From positions 1,178,001-1,242,000 of the forward strand of contig CATOTF010000002.1 in the NCBI GenBank assembly GCA_951813045.1: a DNA stretch of 64,000 nucleotides, given 5' to 3'. The position numbers and the translations under genes are program-made. Source of the stretch: an uncultured Rhizobiaceae bacterium. GTDB lineage: Bacteria; Pseudomonadota; Alphaproteobacteria; Rhizobiales; Rhizobiaceae. The notes below the pieces were generated by a model. That model was not told the origin of the DNA and did not search any database. It saw nothing but the letters and a program-made list of their open reading frames with translations. Positions 39,804 to 49,385 of the stretch are shown piece after piece. Position 1 is the first letter of the stretch. The number at the start of each line of letters is the position of its first letter.

Positions 39804-40804
39804 ACGGGAAGCGTGGTCCTCACGTGCCCCACAGAAAACTTGTTCCAGTTTTTGAGCTCAATATTCGCCAGTTCATTTAAAGCGTTATGAAGCGGATCAT
39901 CATGAGGAATAAGATGGGCCATGATGGCTACCATCATGGCTTCGGAACCACGGGTAGCGCCATCGTCGCATTTTAAGGCAATGCCAAGGCCCAGCTCAGG
40001 GATGGCACCGCAAAACACGCCCTCCGCTCCGGTTTTCCCGAACAGACGCCCTTTGCCTGCCTCCATCAATCGTGTGCAGAAACGGTTGGTCCCCGCCATG
40101 TAGAATGGTGCGGCCATACAGGCGTTGAGCAGGCGTTTCCCCGCTTTCGCCCTAGTGGGTTCCAAGCCAGTGCCCGTTGCCATTTTGGCAAACCCATGGG
40201 CCATGTTTTTCAATGGTATTGCATAGGTTGGAATTGAGCATCCGTCCGTGCCGCAGGTATCGACCCCATGGGCAACACCCGTAACATCTTCCAATGCATC
40301 GCGAACTGCACCCATCACCGCGTGTTCCGGTTTTATGTAACCGGCAGGGTCAATGCCCTGATGGGCTGCGGTGCAAATGAATCCAGAGTGTTTGCCGGAG
40401 CAATTGTTGCAAATTGCACCCGGTGTGGTGGAAAATTGCCGTGCCTGTTCGATTAACACCGGTTGCTGCGAAGACCAGTGTCCGCCGCATTCAAGATCGC
40501 TTTCGCTGCGGCCAGCGCGGGACAACATCGAACGGGCCCTATCGATGTGCCCCTGTTCTCCTGAATGGGATGCGCAGGCGAGGGACAGTTCTGCATCTCC
40601 AAAACCGTAGGCATCAGCAGCGCCGCTTTCCACGAGGGGAAGGGCCTGCACTGCCTTGATTGCGGAACGGGGAAATACGGGTTTTGTCACATTGCCGATT
40701 TCAAGAACGGGCTTGCCGTCTCCATCAACAACGCAAATCGAGCCACGATGGCGGCTTTCAACAAGGTTGCCGCGTGTTACTTCTACAAGAACGGGATTGG
40801 TCAT
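39800..40804 (-). CDS. Asparaginase, Rhizobium etli AnsA type
   Basis: 334 residues of the asparaginase_II family (PF06089-like), unrelated to the E. coli enzymes. It has the beta-lactamase-like S-x-x-K motif (FPRSAIKAVQ, residues about 45-54), and CASHSGEQGH, NCSGKHSGF and GCSIPTYA. It hydrolyses asparagine to aspartate and ammonia. Its start overlaps the ridA stop (ATGA), and lrp is upstream, so it is in an amino acid catabolic operon. Confidence 0.92.
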   Translation of the reverse strand: MTNPVLVEVTRGNLVESRHRGSICVVDGDGKPVLEIGNVTKPVFPRSAIKAVQALPLVESGAADAYGFGDAELSLACASHSGEQGHIDRARSMLSRAGRSESDLECGGHWSSQQPVLIEQARQFSTTPGAICNNCSGKHSGFICTAAHQGIDPAGYIKPEHAVMGAVRDALEDVTGVAHGVDTCGTDGCSIPTYAIPLKNMAHGFAKMATGTGLEPTRAKAGKRLLNACMAAPFYMAGTNRFCTRLMEAGKGRLFGKTGAEGVFCGAIPELGLGIALKCDDGATRGSEAMMVAIMAHLIPHDDPLHNALNELANIELKNWNKFSVGHVRTTLPV

Positions 40805-41190
40805 GTTCGTTTTGCCACCATGTCGATTTCAACCAATGCACCAACCGCCAAAGCTGTCACGCCAATTGTCGTGCGGGCGGGGCGTGTGTCTTCTGTGAAG
40901 TAGGATTTGTAAACGGTGTTGAACGGGTCGAAGTCTCGCTCGAATTCCGTGAGATAGCAGCGGCATTGGAGAACATGTTCCAGCCCAAGATCCAAACCGT
41001 TCAAGACGATCTTGAGGTTTTCCATCACCCGCGTGGTCTGCGCTTCGATACCTTCCGGCAGGGGCTTCTCCGGGTCATCCGGAAACGTGGGCATTTGACC
41101 GGTTAGAAGCACCCATCCGTCCTGTTCACTCGCGTGACAAAACGGACCAACGGGCATCGGTGTCCCCGGTACCTTATGAAATTCAGGCAT
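40801..41190 (-). CDS. RidA-family imine/enamine deaminase
   Basis: 129 residues of the YjgF/YER057c/UK114 family. VGPFCHAS at the start, GQMPTFPDD, ENLKIVLNGLGL-like segment (residues 70-83, VLNGLDLGLEHVLQ), and DTRPARTTIGVTAL with the active-site Arg. It clears reactive enamines or imines produced by PLP enzymes. Coupled to the asparaginase gene and 18 bp from lrp. Confidence 0.9.
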   Translation of the reverse strand: MPEFHKVPGTPMPVGPFCHASEQDGWVLLTGQMPTFPDDPEKPLPEGIEAQTTRVMENLKIVLNGLDLGLEHVLQCRCYLTEFERDFDPFNTVYKSYFTEDTRPARTTIGVTALAVGALVEIDMVAKRT

Positions 41191-41207
41191 TCTTATTCCT
41201 TTTCATC

Positions 41208-41702
41208 CTACCGTACGCGCGGCGGTTTCTTTTCATTGATGCGCATGTCGACGCTGGAGCGGTTTATCACTTCGCGCAAGGCGAAACTTGATGTCATGCG
41301 CGCGACACCGGGCATGGCGGAGAGCCATTCCTTGTGGATGCGCTCATAATCGGCGAGATCCTTTGCGGCAACACGCAACAGATAATCGCTGGTTCCTGAC
41401 ATCAAATAGCAAACAAGAACGTTGGGGCAATCCCGTACCGCCTCCTCGAACGCTGTGAGGTGTGACACCGATTGCCCTTCCAGCGTAATGTAAACAATTA
41501 CCACAATGGGATGGCCAAGCGCCCGTGACGACAGGCGTGCGTGATACCCGCGCACGACGCCGGATTTTTCCAGTGCGTCGACCCGTCTTGAACAAGCCGA
41601 CGGGGATAGGCCAACCCTATCTGCAAGCACAACATTTGGTAGCCGAGCGTCGTCCTGAAGGTGACTCAAAATAGCACGGTCGATTGCGTCTAGCTCCGTC
41701 AT
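41208..41702 (-). CDS. Lrp/AsnC-family transcriptional regulator
   Basis: 164 residues from ATG 41702, chosen because GAAGGGA precedes it and the family starts with LDAIDRAIL; an in-frame ATG twelve codons upstream is less likely. N-terminal helix-turn-helix (NVVLADRVGLSPSACSRRVD, residues about 22-41) and C-terminal RAM effector domain (VIVYITLEGQ, GTSDYLLRV). It probably senses an amino acid and controls the divergent alanine dehydrogenase gene and its own operon. Confidence 0.92.
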   Translation of the reverse strand: MTELDAIDRAILSHLQDDARLPNVVLADRVGLSPSACSRRVDALEKSGVVRGYHARLSSRALGHPIVVIVYITLEGQSVSHLTAFEEAVRDCPNVLVCYLMSGTSDYLLRVAAKDLADYERIHKEWLSAMPGVARMTSSFALREVINRSSVDMRINEKKPPRVR

Positions 41703-41850
41703 TGCAACAATCCCTTCGTTATTTGCCATTCTACACATGAATTGACGGAAATATCACGTTATCTCAAGCGTATTTGCAAGGACTTTACCGCAACAGCTTC
41801 CTAAATAGAGCGTAGAAGATATCAATTCGATCGCGTAGGAGATTGTGGTT
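41703..41850. promoter_or_regulatory. Divergent lrp / ald promoter region
   Basis: 148 bp between divergent genes. TTCTAC (41729-41734) and GTAGAA (41811-41816) form a wide inverted pair. Lrp-type regulators in this arrangement usually bind here. No exact operator could be fixed. Confidence 0.4.
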
Positions 41851-42945
41851 ATGAAAATCGGTGTACCCAAGGAAATCAAAAACCACGAATACCGGGTTGG
41901 GCTAACCCCCGGTTCCGTTCGTGAATATGTTTCGCGCGGCCATCAAGTTGTTGTCGAAACCAAATGCGGTGTCGGCATCGGCGCTGATGATGCGGCCTAT
42001 CAGGCCGCAGGTGCACAAGTCGTTGACACGGCACAGGAGGTGTTCGCCACGGCTGACATGATCGTAAAGGTGAAAGAACCGCAACCAAACGAATGGGTGC
42101 AGCTACGCGAAGGTCAGATCCTTTATACTTACCTGCATTTGGCACCAGACCCCGCACAAACCCACGGTCTGCTGGAATCCGGCTGTACAGCAATTGCCTA
42201 TGAAACCGTAACGGACAATCGCGGTGGCCTACCGTTGCTCGCACCCATGTCAGAAGTTGCCGGTCGCCTTTCCATACAAGCTTCCGCAACCGCATTGCAA
42301 AAGGCCAATGGCGGTCGTGGTGTGCTGCTTGGCGGTGTGCCGGGCGTCGCACCGGGCAAAGTCGCCATCATCGGCGGTGGGGTCGTGGGCACCAATGCCG
42401 CCATGATGGCCGTTGGCATGGGCGCCCAGGTTTCCATTCTCGACCGATCCATCCCGCGCCTGCGGGAACTGGATGAAATGTTCAACAGCCGTGTGACAAC
42501 CCGTTATTCGACCGTTGATTCCCTTGAGGAAGAGGTTTTTGCAGCGGACGCTGTCATCGGTGCGGTACTCATCCCGGGTGCGGCGGCCCCCAAACTGGTC
42601 AACCGCAAAATGCTTTCCGGTATGAAGCCGGGGGCGGTGCTGTGCGATGTGGCTATTGATCAGGGTGGGTGTTTTGAAACGTCAAAAGCCACCACCCATG
42701 CGGAGCCAACCTATGATGTCGATGGCATCGTCCATTATTGCGTCGCCAATATGCCGGGCGCTGTGCCGCTAACATCAAGCCATGCGTTGAACAACGCAAC
42801 GCTGCCATTTGGGCTGGCGCTTGCGGACAAAGGTCTTGCGGCGCTGGATGCCGATGCGAATCTGCGTAACGGCCTCAATGTTCATCAAGGCAAAATCACC
42901 AACGAAGCGGTGGCCGAAGCCCTGAATATGGAACTGGCTGCCTAA
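41851..42945 (+). CDS. ald: Alanine dehydrogenase
   Basis: 364 residues from ATG 41851, with AGGAGA upstream. N-terminal MKIGVPKEIKNHEYRV with the substrate Lys/Arg, catalytic His in TYLHLAPD (about residue 95), NAD motif GGGVVGTNAA near 175 and the C-terminal HALNNATLPF. It reversibly deaminates L-alanine to pyruvate and ammonium. The divergent lrp gene is the likely activator, as known for ald loci. Confidence 0.96.
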   Translation: MKIGVPKEIKNHEYRVGLTPGSVREYVSRGHQVVVETKCGVGIGADDAAYQAAGAQVVDTAQEVFATADMIVKVKEPQPNEWVQLREGQILYTYLHLAPDPAQTHGLLESGCTAIAYETVTDNRGGLPLLAPMSEVAGRLSIQASATALQKANGGRGVLLGGVPGVAPGKVAIIGGGVVGTNAAMMAVGMGAQVSILDRSIPRLRELDEMFNSRVTTRYSTVDSLEEEVFAADAVIGAVLIPGAAAPKLVNRKMLSGMKPGAVLCDVAIDQGGCFETSKATTHAEPTYDVDGIVHYCVANMPGAVPLTSSHALNNATLPFGLALADKGLAALDADANLRNGLNVHQGKITNEAVAEALNMELAA

Positions 42946-44198
42946 TTGGTGGCTAACTCGTCAAGGTAAGAATTAAATTCATCCGTCCACAAGGGCGGAA
43001 CATAAATAGCGTAATGACCGTTGTCGTTCCCGGCGACGGTCATTTCCCAGAACTGACCTTTTCCGCCCGCGTCAAGAAACGCCTGAAAATTAGCTCTTGA
43101 GTGCGCGCTGGAATAAAAAACGTCATCTTCGCCGTATATCCAGAGTGTATTGTGTGGGAATTTCGCAGCCTTACGAAACAAACTCTGGTTGATTGTGGTT
43201 GCGTTTTCACAGCCGTCTCCCATCCATCCGCCGGAAAAATTTATCACGCCAGCGACCGCGTCGGGATGAGTTCCCGCATAAGCGGATGACAAGACGCCAC
43301 CGCGCGAATATCCGATCATAAGTACAGGGGCGTCATTAACGTCAGTGCGATTTTGGAGCGCCGCGATAGCTGCATCAACATCGGCAAGGGCACGATCTGC
43401 ACCCTTCAGGGATATGCCGGTTTCGCAAGTATACCCTTTTTTGCGGTCTTCTTCGAAACCTTCATCATAGAGCCCGTCAGATTTACCGCGCCCGCGCCGT
43501 TGGGGGAATGCAACGATCCATCCCCGTTGGTTCAAATGCTCGGCTATCCAGTCATTTTGCCATGTTTGTTCGAAGATGACGCTGTTGTTTCCCCTGCCGG
43601 TTGATCCGTGACTGATGATGGCGAGGGGGAAGGGACCTGGACCTTCAGGGCGGTGCAAAATGGTTTCAAGTTTTACCGGTTTGCCAACTTCCATCAGCTT
43701 GGTGTCAAGAAAGATCTGCTCGCCGCTGGTCCAGGGTGGGGTGAAATTTTGCAGATTCAGGGACGATGGGTCAATTCGCTTCATGACGGCAAAGCCGGTG
43801 TCATTGGCCAAGGTTCCTGTCATTTTACCTTCCCCGCTGATGCGATACCGGGCAGAAAACTTGGGATTACTGACCAATAGGGTGTCATCCTCTAATTTGA
43901 CGTTCACGCGAAACCAACCGCCGCCGGTTCCGCGCGCCAGGTTTTTCCCGTTTGCGTAAATGGCTTCTGCATTACCATCGTCGCTTATGCTTGAGATGTA
44001 GAAGACATGTTTTACGCGGCTGCCCCATCGGCCGACCCACAGGCCCGAGAAAATCGAGAAGCGGCTTCCACTGACATCGATTGGCTTCACGTCAGTGGGT
44101 AGCCTAACGCCGTCAAATTTGAACGTGTCCTGCGCGTAGGCAAACGGGAAAACTGAGAGAAAAATGTATGCTAGAAAACCCGCCGTTAGGCGTCTCAT
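42942..44198 (-). CDS. Exported alpha/beta hydrolase with N-terminal beta domain
   Basis: 418 residues. Signal peptide (LTAGFLAYIFLSVFPFAYA, cut at AQD). Residues 25-150 look like a beta-rich domain; the hydrolase domain follows with ISHGSTG (oxyanion), GYSRGG (Ser near 293), acid YGEDDVF and base NDNGHYA. It resembles dienelactone-hydrolase/prolyl-peptidase-like enzymes. It is third in a tight operon (5 bp after the DDAH-like gene). Substrate unknown; a periplasmic esterase or amidase is likely. Convergent overlap with ald. Confidence 0.8.
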   Translation of the reverse strand: MRRLTAGFLAYIFLSVFPFAYAQDTFKFDGVRLPTDVKPIDVSGSRFSIFSGLWVGRWGSRVKHVFYISSISDDGNAEAIYANGKNLARGTGGGWFRVNVKLEDDTLLVSNPKFSARYRISGEGKMTGTLANDTGFAVMKRIDPSSLNLQNFTPPWTSGEQIFLDTKLMEVGKPVKLETILHRPEGPGPFPLAIISHGSTGRGNNSVIFEQTWQNDWIAEHLNQRGWIVAFPQRRGRGKSDGLYDEGFEEDRKKGYTCETGISLKGADRALADVDAAIAALQNRTDVNDAPVLMIGYSRGGVLSSAYAGTHPDAVAGVINFSGGWMGDGCENATTINQSLFRKAAKFPHNTLWIYGEDDVFYSSAHSRANFQAFLDAGGKGQFWEMTVAGNDNGHYAIYVPPLWTDEFNSYLDELATN

Positions 44199-44203
44199 TT
44201 TAC

Positions 44204-45073
44204 CTATCCTCGTAATAGGGGCCGTGTCAGGCAGGTCGGGCCGCCCTCACATCCTATGCATAGCGCATCCCCGGAAAACACACTGACATTGATTCCCGCC
44301 GTTTCCAATGTGTCCCGTGTTTTTGGAATGCCATCCAACATAATGCATTTGCCCGGGGACGTTGCCAGCACATTTGTGCTGAGTGTACCAGTTGCCTCGA
44401 ATTCATCAAATGGCGCATCAATAAGCCTAATGTCTTTAGCGACAAGCAATTCGTATAGACCAACCGGCAGGAGTTGAGTGCAGGTAAGCGCTTTGTTTGT
44501 GTCCACCATGCTGATGAGAGACATCAGGTGGAGACAAGCTTCGCGTCCCAGATAAACAGGCATGTCGAATACATGCGCAGTAATGTTCATGGAATGGAAT
44601 ATCTCAACCAACTGCTCTGTCCCTAGCCGGTTGGTTCGAAATCCCCGCCCGATGATTATCGTTTCATCATCCAACCACAGCGTATCACCGGCTTCCGCGC
44701 GGGCGCTACCTGTAATCTCTCCGATGATTGGTATGTCATTGGCCTTGTAGAAATCGCGATGCAGTTCCTGTTCACCCTGGCGCAGCGCTTTGCCTGGCGA
44801 CATTAAAATCGCGCCCTTCGGGGTCATCAGGGATGCATCGTAGGTGAATACGGAATCGGCAATGCCCGCATCGTCTCCGTTCATATGGAGAACGTCTGCA
44901 CCGTGCTCATTGAGCAGCGTGCAAAAGGACAAATGAGCTTCCTCAACTTTCGCCGGGTCGAGCAACGGGCCGTAATGCCATTTGCCAGCATCCGCATTCA
45001 GCAGCGCATTGCCCGGTTTGCGGACAGCGACGCGCCGTAGAGGATCAACCATGGATGAAACACCGTATTTCAT
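44204..45073 (-). CDS. Dimethylarginine dimethylaminohydrolase-like amidinohydrolase
   Basis: 289 residues of the guanidino-group-modifying (amidinotransferase/DDAH) superfamily. Acid DSVFTYD near residue 75, EAGD near 126, catalytic His in CLHLMS (about 181) and the C-terminal cysteine in EGGPTCLTRP. It should hydrolyse a guanidino compound such as dimethylarginine or arginine. 9 bp after the isochorismatase-like gene, so co-expressed. Confidence 0.87.
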   Translation of the reverse strand: MKYGVSSMVDPLRRVAVRKPGNALLNADAGKWHYGPLLDPAKVEEAHLSFCTLLNEHGADVLHMNGDDAGIADSVFTYDASLMTPKGAILMSPGKALRQGEQELHRDFYKANDIPIIGEITGSARAEAGDTLWLDDETIIIGRGFRTNRLGTEQLVEIFHSMNITAHVFDMPVYLGREACLHLMSLISMVDTNKALTCTQLLPVGLYELLVAKDIRLIDAPFDEFEATGTLSTNVLATSPGKCIMLDGIPKTRDTLETAGINVSVFSGDALCIGCEGGPTCLTRPLLRG

Positions 45074-45082
45074 GGCTTTGCG

Positions 45083-45718
45083 CTACTCATTGCCCTGAAC
45101 GCGGTCCAGGTGCTCCGCGTCTTTCTCCATCAGTCCCAAAGCATCTTGCGTCGTGATAGCTGTGCAAAACTCACCATGCATGCTGGCAATTGCCATGTCA
45201 TGCACCAGTTGTGGGTCGTAATCCGTGCCGTCGATCCCAACACTGTTCATCGTCGCGCAGGCATCGTGTACCAGATAGGTGTCAAACCCCATGTTCCCGG
45301 CCATACGCGTGGTCGTTTCCACGCAGACATTCGTAAAATAGCCTGCAATCACCAGCCGATGGATGTTGGCCCGGCGCAAATAAAGTTCCAGTGATGTGCC
45401 GATGAACCCGCTGTTGACGCTTTTGGATACCCAGATATCACCATCCTTTATTTCCATGCCCGGAAGCTGTTCTCCGCTTTCCAGCGAAAGCTTGAGAGGT
45501 GAACCCTCTTCGATGGAATCATGCCGCGTAAAGGCAACACGTCGTCCGAACTTCCGCCATGGTTCCAGCATCGAAAGAATATTGCTTTCGGCATCCAGAT
45601 TGTTACGGCGACCTGTTGGGCCACCATAATATGCAGTATCATTGATACCCTTTTGTACATCGATCAGGAGCAGGGCGGTGTGGTTGTCGAACTGGGGAAT
45701 CATGGTTTTATCTGGCAC
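45083..45718 (-). CDS. Isochorismatase-family cysteine hydrolase
   Basis: 211 residues. Catalytic triad: Asp in LLIDVQKG, Lys in WVSKSVNSGF and Cys in TNVCVETT, with the usual cis-peptide before Thr-Asn. Such enzymes cleave amides (nicotinamide, ureidoacrylate, biuret, carbamoylsarcosine) or, less often, isochorismate. Its place first in an operon with a DDAH-like gene suggests an amide formed in guanidino or ureido compound breakdown; this is inference. Confidence 0.88.
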   Translation of the reverse strand: MPDKTMIPQFDNHTALLLIDVQKGINDTAYYGGPTGRRNNLDAESNILSMLEPWRKFGRRVAFTRHDSIEEGSPLKLSLESGEQLPGMEIKDGDIWVSKSVNSGFIGTSLELYLRRANIHRLVIAGYFTNVCVETTTRMAGNMGFDTYLVHDACATMNSVGIDGTDYDPQLVHDMAIASMHGEFCTAITTQDALGLMEKDAEHLDRVQGNE

Positions 45719-46342
45719 TCAAGTTTGCGCTGGAAAATTGATTTCCATTGCAGGTAATAGCTAATACTGTTTGGGGTTATTATGGGACGAGGGTCAAGAC
45801 TCGTGTTCGCTGGTATGCAGGAGGCCAATTTCCAGAATTGGCTTGCGGTAGAATCAATTTATCTAGACATTTCTGGGGGCTGCAGGCATTGCACGTTAGC
45901 CATGACGTAAATCCTCCCAAACCACCGCATTTTAAGGCTCTTTTGGGGTTGACGAAATGCGGGCAGGGGCCTAGAACCCGCCCATTCCAAGCTGATGTGA
46001 GCTTTGATTTTCGGTGCGCCTAGTGCTGGATACACCTCGCTCAAACACAGTTTGTAATTACGAAAGAAAAATTTAGAGCATGAATTCAGTTGTTTAGCTG
46101 TATTCCTCTGCATTTTCAAAAGTGCCTCGGCGGCCATGCTGCCTGATGGTGCTTTTGCGTATGTGGAGCGGAGAGTTTCTTCGTTGTGCTCAGGTGTTTC
46201 GATTATTTGCGCCCGCAAATGATCAAAGAAACCCCGCTAAAAGAAGTATCGCACGGTTTTTCGGGTGACAGCCCGCTGAAGCCACTAAAGTGAAACGCCC
46301 ATCCTCAGATTTTTGAGCGGGCAGATAATAAGGGATGTGTCC
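45719..46342. other. 624-bp gene-free leader region upstream of rpsL
   Basis: No gene is seen. It holds the inverted repeat GCCAATT-TCCAG-AATTGGC (45824-45842), a promoter-like sequence at 45949-45977, and ATTTGCG-CC-CGCAAAT (46205-46220). rpoC, the normal neighbour of rpsL, is absent. Confidence 0.6.
45949..45977 (+). promoter_or_regulatory. Candidate promoter of the str operon
   Basis: TTGACG, a 17-base G-rich spacer, and TAGAAC. The same plan recurs before rpsM (62838-62866). If real, the rpsL mRNA has a leader of about 360 bases. Confidence 0.4.
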
Positions 46343-46714
46343 ATGCCGACCATCAACCAGTTGGTGCGCAATCCGCGGAAAGCGCCAATTAAACGAAGCA
46401 AGGTTCCTGCCATGGAGCAGAACCCGCAAAAACGTGGTGTTTGCACCCGCGTTTACACAACCACACCGAAGAAGCCGAACTCGGCGCTTCGTAAGGTTGC
46501 CAAAATTCGTTTGACCAACGGCTTTGAAGTTATTGGTTACATCCCTGGTGAAGGTCACAACCTTCAAGAGCACTCTGTGGTGATGATCCGCGGCGGTCGT
46601 GTAAAAGACCTTCCCGGTGTTCGTTATCACATCATTCGCGGCGTGCTCGACACGCAGGGCGTAAAAGACCGCAAACAGCGCCGTTCGAAATACGGCGCCA
46701 AGCGTCCTAAGTAA
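46343..46714 (+). CDS. rpsL: Ribosomal protein S12
   Basis: 123 residues from ATG 46343 ([10 protein letters not shown]), the universal start; a frame extends 10 codons further upstream without support. The decoding-site loops [12 protein letters not shown] and [13 protein letters not shown] keep the lysines whose change gives streptomycin resistance. First gene of the str operon. Confidence 0.97.
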   Translation: MPTINQLVRNPRKAPIKRSKVPAMEQNPQKRGVCTRVYTTTPKKPNSALRKVAKIRLTNGFEVIGYIPGEGHNLQEHSVVMIRGGRVKDLPGVRYHIIRGVLDTQGVKDRKQRRSKYGAKRPK

Positions 46715-46726
46715 GGGTATATAGAG

Positions 46727-47197
46727 ATGTCACGTCGTCACCGCGCAGAAAAACGCGAAATCAACCCGGATCCAAAGTTTGGTGATCTGATTCTGTCCAA
46801 GTTCATGAATTCCATTATGCTTGACGGGAAAAAATCAATTGCAGAGCGTATCGTTTATGGTGCGCTTGATCAGGTGGAAGAAAAAGCCCGTTCCGAGGCT
46901 CTTCCAATGTTCCACACTGCGCTGGAAAACATTGCGCCGCAGCTTGAAGTTCGCTCCCGCCGTGTTGGTGGTGCGACATATCAGGTTCCTGTTGAGGTTC
47001 GTTCCGAACGTCGTCAGGCTCTTGCTATCCGCTGGCTTATTGCAGCAGCGCGCAAGCGCAACGAAACAACCATGATTGACCGTCTTTCCGGTGAAATCAT
47101 GGATGCTGCTAACGGTCGCGGTTCTGCGGTCAAAAAGCGCGAAGATACACACAAAATGGCGGATGCGAACAAGGCGTTCTCTCACTACCGCTGGTAG
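46727..47197 (+). CDS. rpsG: Ribosomal protein S7
   Basis: 156 residues, normal length. [12 protein letters not shown] start and the 16S-binding helices ([25 protein letters not shown] end). Primary 30S head-assembly protein; 12 bp after rpsL. Confidence 0.97.
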   Translation: MSRRHRAEKREINPDPKFGDLILSKFMNSIMLDGKKSIAERIVYGALDQVEEKARSEALPMFHTALENIAPQLEVRSRRVGGATYQVPVEVRSERRQALAIRWLIAAARKRNETTMIDRLSGEIMDAANGRGSAVKKREDTHKMADANKAFSHYRW

Positions 47198-47236
47198 TTG
47201 AGTTTAACCGTTTCCTCCCAAACGAGATCGAAGATT

Positions 47237-49327
47237 ATGGCACGCGAATACGACCTTAAGAATTACCGCAATTTTGGCATCATGGCGCATATCGATGCGG
47301 GTAAAACCACGATGACCGAGCGGATTCTTTATTACACCGGTAAAATCCATAAAATGGCAGAGGTGCACGATGGTGCGGCTACCATGGATTGGATGGAGCA
47401 GGAGCAGGAGCGCGGCATTACGATTACATCCGCTGCGACGACTACCTTTTGGGAAGGTCGTGACGGTACGAAACGCCGCTACAATATTATTGATACCCCT
47501 GGTCACGTTGACTTCACTATTGAAGTTGAACGTTCATTGCGTGTTCTCGATGGTGCTGTTGCTTTGCTCGACGCGAACGCTGGTGTTGAACCGCAAACGG
47601 AAACTGTTTGGCGTCAGGCTAACAACTACAACGTGCCGCGCATGATCTATGCCAACAAAATGGATAAGATCGGTGCTGATTTTTTCCGTTGTGTTGAAAC
47701 AGTTAAGGAGCGTCTTGGTGCTACTCCTGCGGTTCTTCAGTTGCCAATCGGTGCTGAAAGCGAGTTTGAAGGTATCGTTGATCTCATCGAGATGAAAGAG
47801 CATGTCTGGCTTGGTGAAGAACTTGGCGCTAAATGGGATGTGCGTGAAATTCGCGACGAACTCAAAGACCAAGCCGAAGAATATCGTGAATTGCTGATTG
47901 AAACGGCCGTTGAGGTCGAAGAAGCTGCGATGGAAGCTTATTTGGAGGGTGAAATGCCTGACAATGATAAGCTGCGCGCGCTTATTCGTCAGGGCTGCAT
48001 TAATGTTGATTTCTTCCCGATGATGTGTGGAACAGCGTTTAAGAACAAAGGTGTACAGCCGCTTCTTGAAGCTGTTACTGACTTTTTGCCAAGCCCTCTC
48101 GATGTGCCTGCGATTAAAGGTATCGATGCGAAGACTGAGGAGGAGACGGTTCGTGAGTCTTCCGATGAGGAGCCGTTCTCCATGCTTGCCTTTAAGGTCA
48201 TGAATGACCCATTCGTTGGTACGCTGACTTTCTGCCGTATCTATTCCGGCATGCTGGAATCGAGTAGTTCGGTAACGAACACCGTTAAGGGCAAGAAAGA
48301 GAAAATCGGCCGTATGTTGCAGATGCATTCAAACGACCGTGTCGACATTAAAGAGGCTTTCGCTGGCGATATTGTTGCTATCGCTGGTCTCAAAGAGACT
48401 ACAACTGGTGATACACTGTGCGACAATCTCAAGCCTGTTATCCTTGAGCGTATGGAATTCCCAGATCCGGTTATTTCCATCGCGATTGAGCCTAAAACCA
48501 AGGGCGATCAGGAAAAAATGGGTATCGCGCTCAATCGTTTGGCTGCGGAAGATCCTTCTTTCCGTGTTAAATCAGACGAAGAAAGCGGTCAGACTATCAT
48601 TTCCGGCATGGGCGAATTGCACCTCGATATTCTCGTTGATCGCATGAAGCGCGAATTCAGTGTTGAAGCCAATGTCGGTGCGCCGCAGGTTGCTTATCGT
48701 GAGACAATCACACGTGAGGCCGAGATTGATTATACGCACAAAAAGCAGTCCGGTGGTTCCGGTCAATTTGCACGTGTAAAAATCGTATTCGAACCTAATA
48801 CTGAAAGCGAAGAGTTTGAATTTGTTTCCAAGATCGTTGGTGGTAATGTTCCCAAGGAATATATCCCCGGTGTTGAAAAAGGCATTCAGTCTGTTATGGA
48901 CAATGGTCCTGTGGCTGGCTTCCCGATGCTTGGTGTTAAAGCGACGCTTTTCGATGGTGCTTACCACGACGTTGACTCGAGTGTTCTGGCCTTTGAGATC
49001 GCAGCACGCGCTGCGTTCCGTGAAGGTGCTCAAAAAGCCGGTGCTAAACTGCTTGAACCTATTATGAAGGTTGAGGTTGTTACGCCGGAAGATTACATGG
49101 GTGACGTTATCGGGGATCTGTCCTCCCGTCGTGGTCAGGTAGCTGGTACGGAAACCCGTGGTATCGACCAGGTTGTTACCGCAATGGTTCCGCTGGCCAA
49201 CATGTTCAAATACGTGGATAGCCTGCGCTCAATGAGCCAGGGTCGTGCACAATATACAATGACTTTTGATCACTACGAGCAGGTGCCTCAGGCGGTTGCT
49301 GAAGAAGTAATCGAGAAATACACCTAA
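47237..49327 (+). CDS. fusA: Elongation factor G
   Basis: 696 residues from ATG 47237 ([20 protein letters not shown]), 39 bases after rpsG; an ATG at 47198 would add 13 unsupported codons. G domain: [17 protein letters not shown] and NKMD. Domain IV carries the [10 protein letters not shown] loop tip region. It drives ribosomal translocation. Domain order and length are normal. Confidence 0.97.
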   Translation: MAREYDLKNYRNFGIMAHIDAGKTTMTERILYYTGKIHKMAEVHDGAATMDWMEQEQERGITITSAATTTFWEGRDGTKRRYNIIDTPGHVDFTIEVERSLRVLDGAVALLDANAGVEPQTETVWRQANNYNVPRMIYANKMDKIGADFFRCVETVKERLGATPAVLQLPIGAESEFEGIVDLIEMKEHVWLGEELGAKWDVREIRDELKDQAEEYRELLIETAVEVEEAAMEAYLEGEMPDNDKLRALIRQGCINVDFFPMMCGTAFKNKGVQPLLEAVTDFLPSPLDVPAIKGIDAKTEEETVRESSDEEPFSMLAFKVMNDPFVGTLTFCRIYSGMLESSSSVTNTVKGKKEKIGRMLQMHSNDRVDIKEAFAGDIVAIAGLKETTTGDTLCDNLKPVILERMEFPDPVISIAIEPKTKGDQEKMGIALNRLAAEDPSFRVKSDEESGQTIISGMGELHLDILVDRMKREFSVEANVGAPQVAYRETITREAEIDYTHKKQSGGSGQFARVKIVFEPNTESEEFEFVSKIVGGNVPKEYIPGVEKGIQSVMDNGPVAGFPMLGVKATLFDGAYHDVDSSVLAFEIAARAAFREGAQKAGAKLLEPIMKVEVVTPEDYMGDVIGDLSSRRGQVAGTETRGIDQVVTAMVPLANMFKYVDSLRSMSQGRAQYTMTFDHYEQVPQAVAEEVIEKYT

Positions 49328-49332
49328 TAACC

Positions 49333-49355
49333 GGGTGGCGACACCCTAACTTTTT
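49333..49355 (+). promoter_or_regulatory. GNRA-capped hairpin between fusA and tuf
   Basis: GGGTG-GCGA-CACCC followed by TAACTTTTT. A five-pair stem with a GNRA tetraloop and a short T run: a weak terminator or attenuator that could set the fusA:tuf ratio. A close twin lies at 55966-55979. Confidence 0.5.
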
Positions 49356-49385
49356 CCGCGAACGCGAGATTGATGGAGGCCTGAT

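Noticed and set aside
47534-48328. 264-codon minus-strand frame inside fusA
   Set aside because: Antisense shadow of a highly biased gene; no ribosome site, no family.
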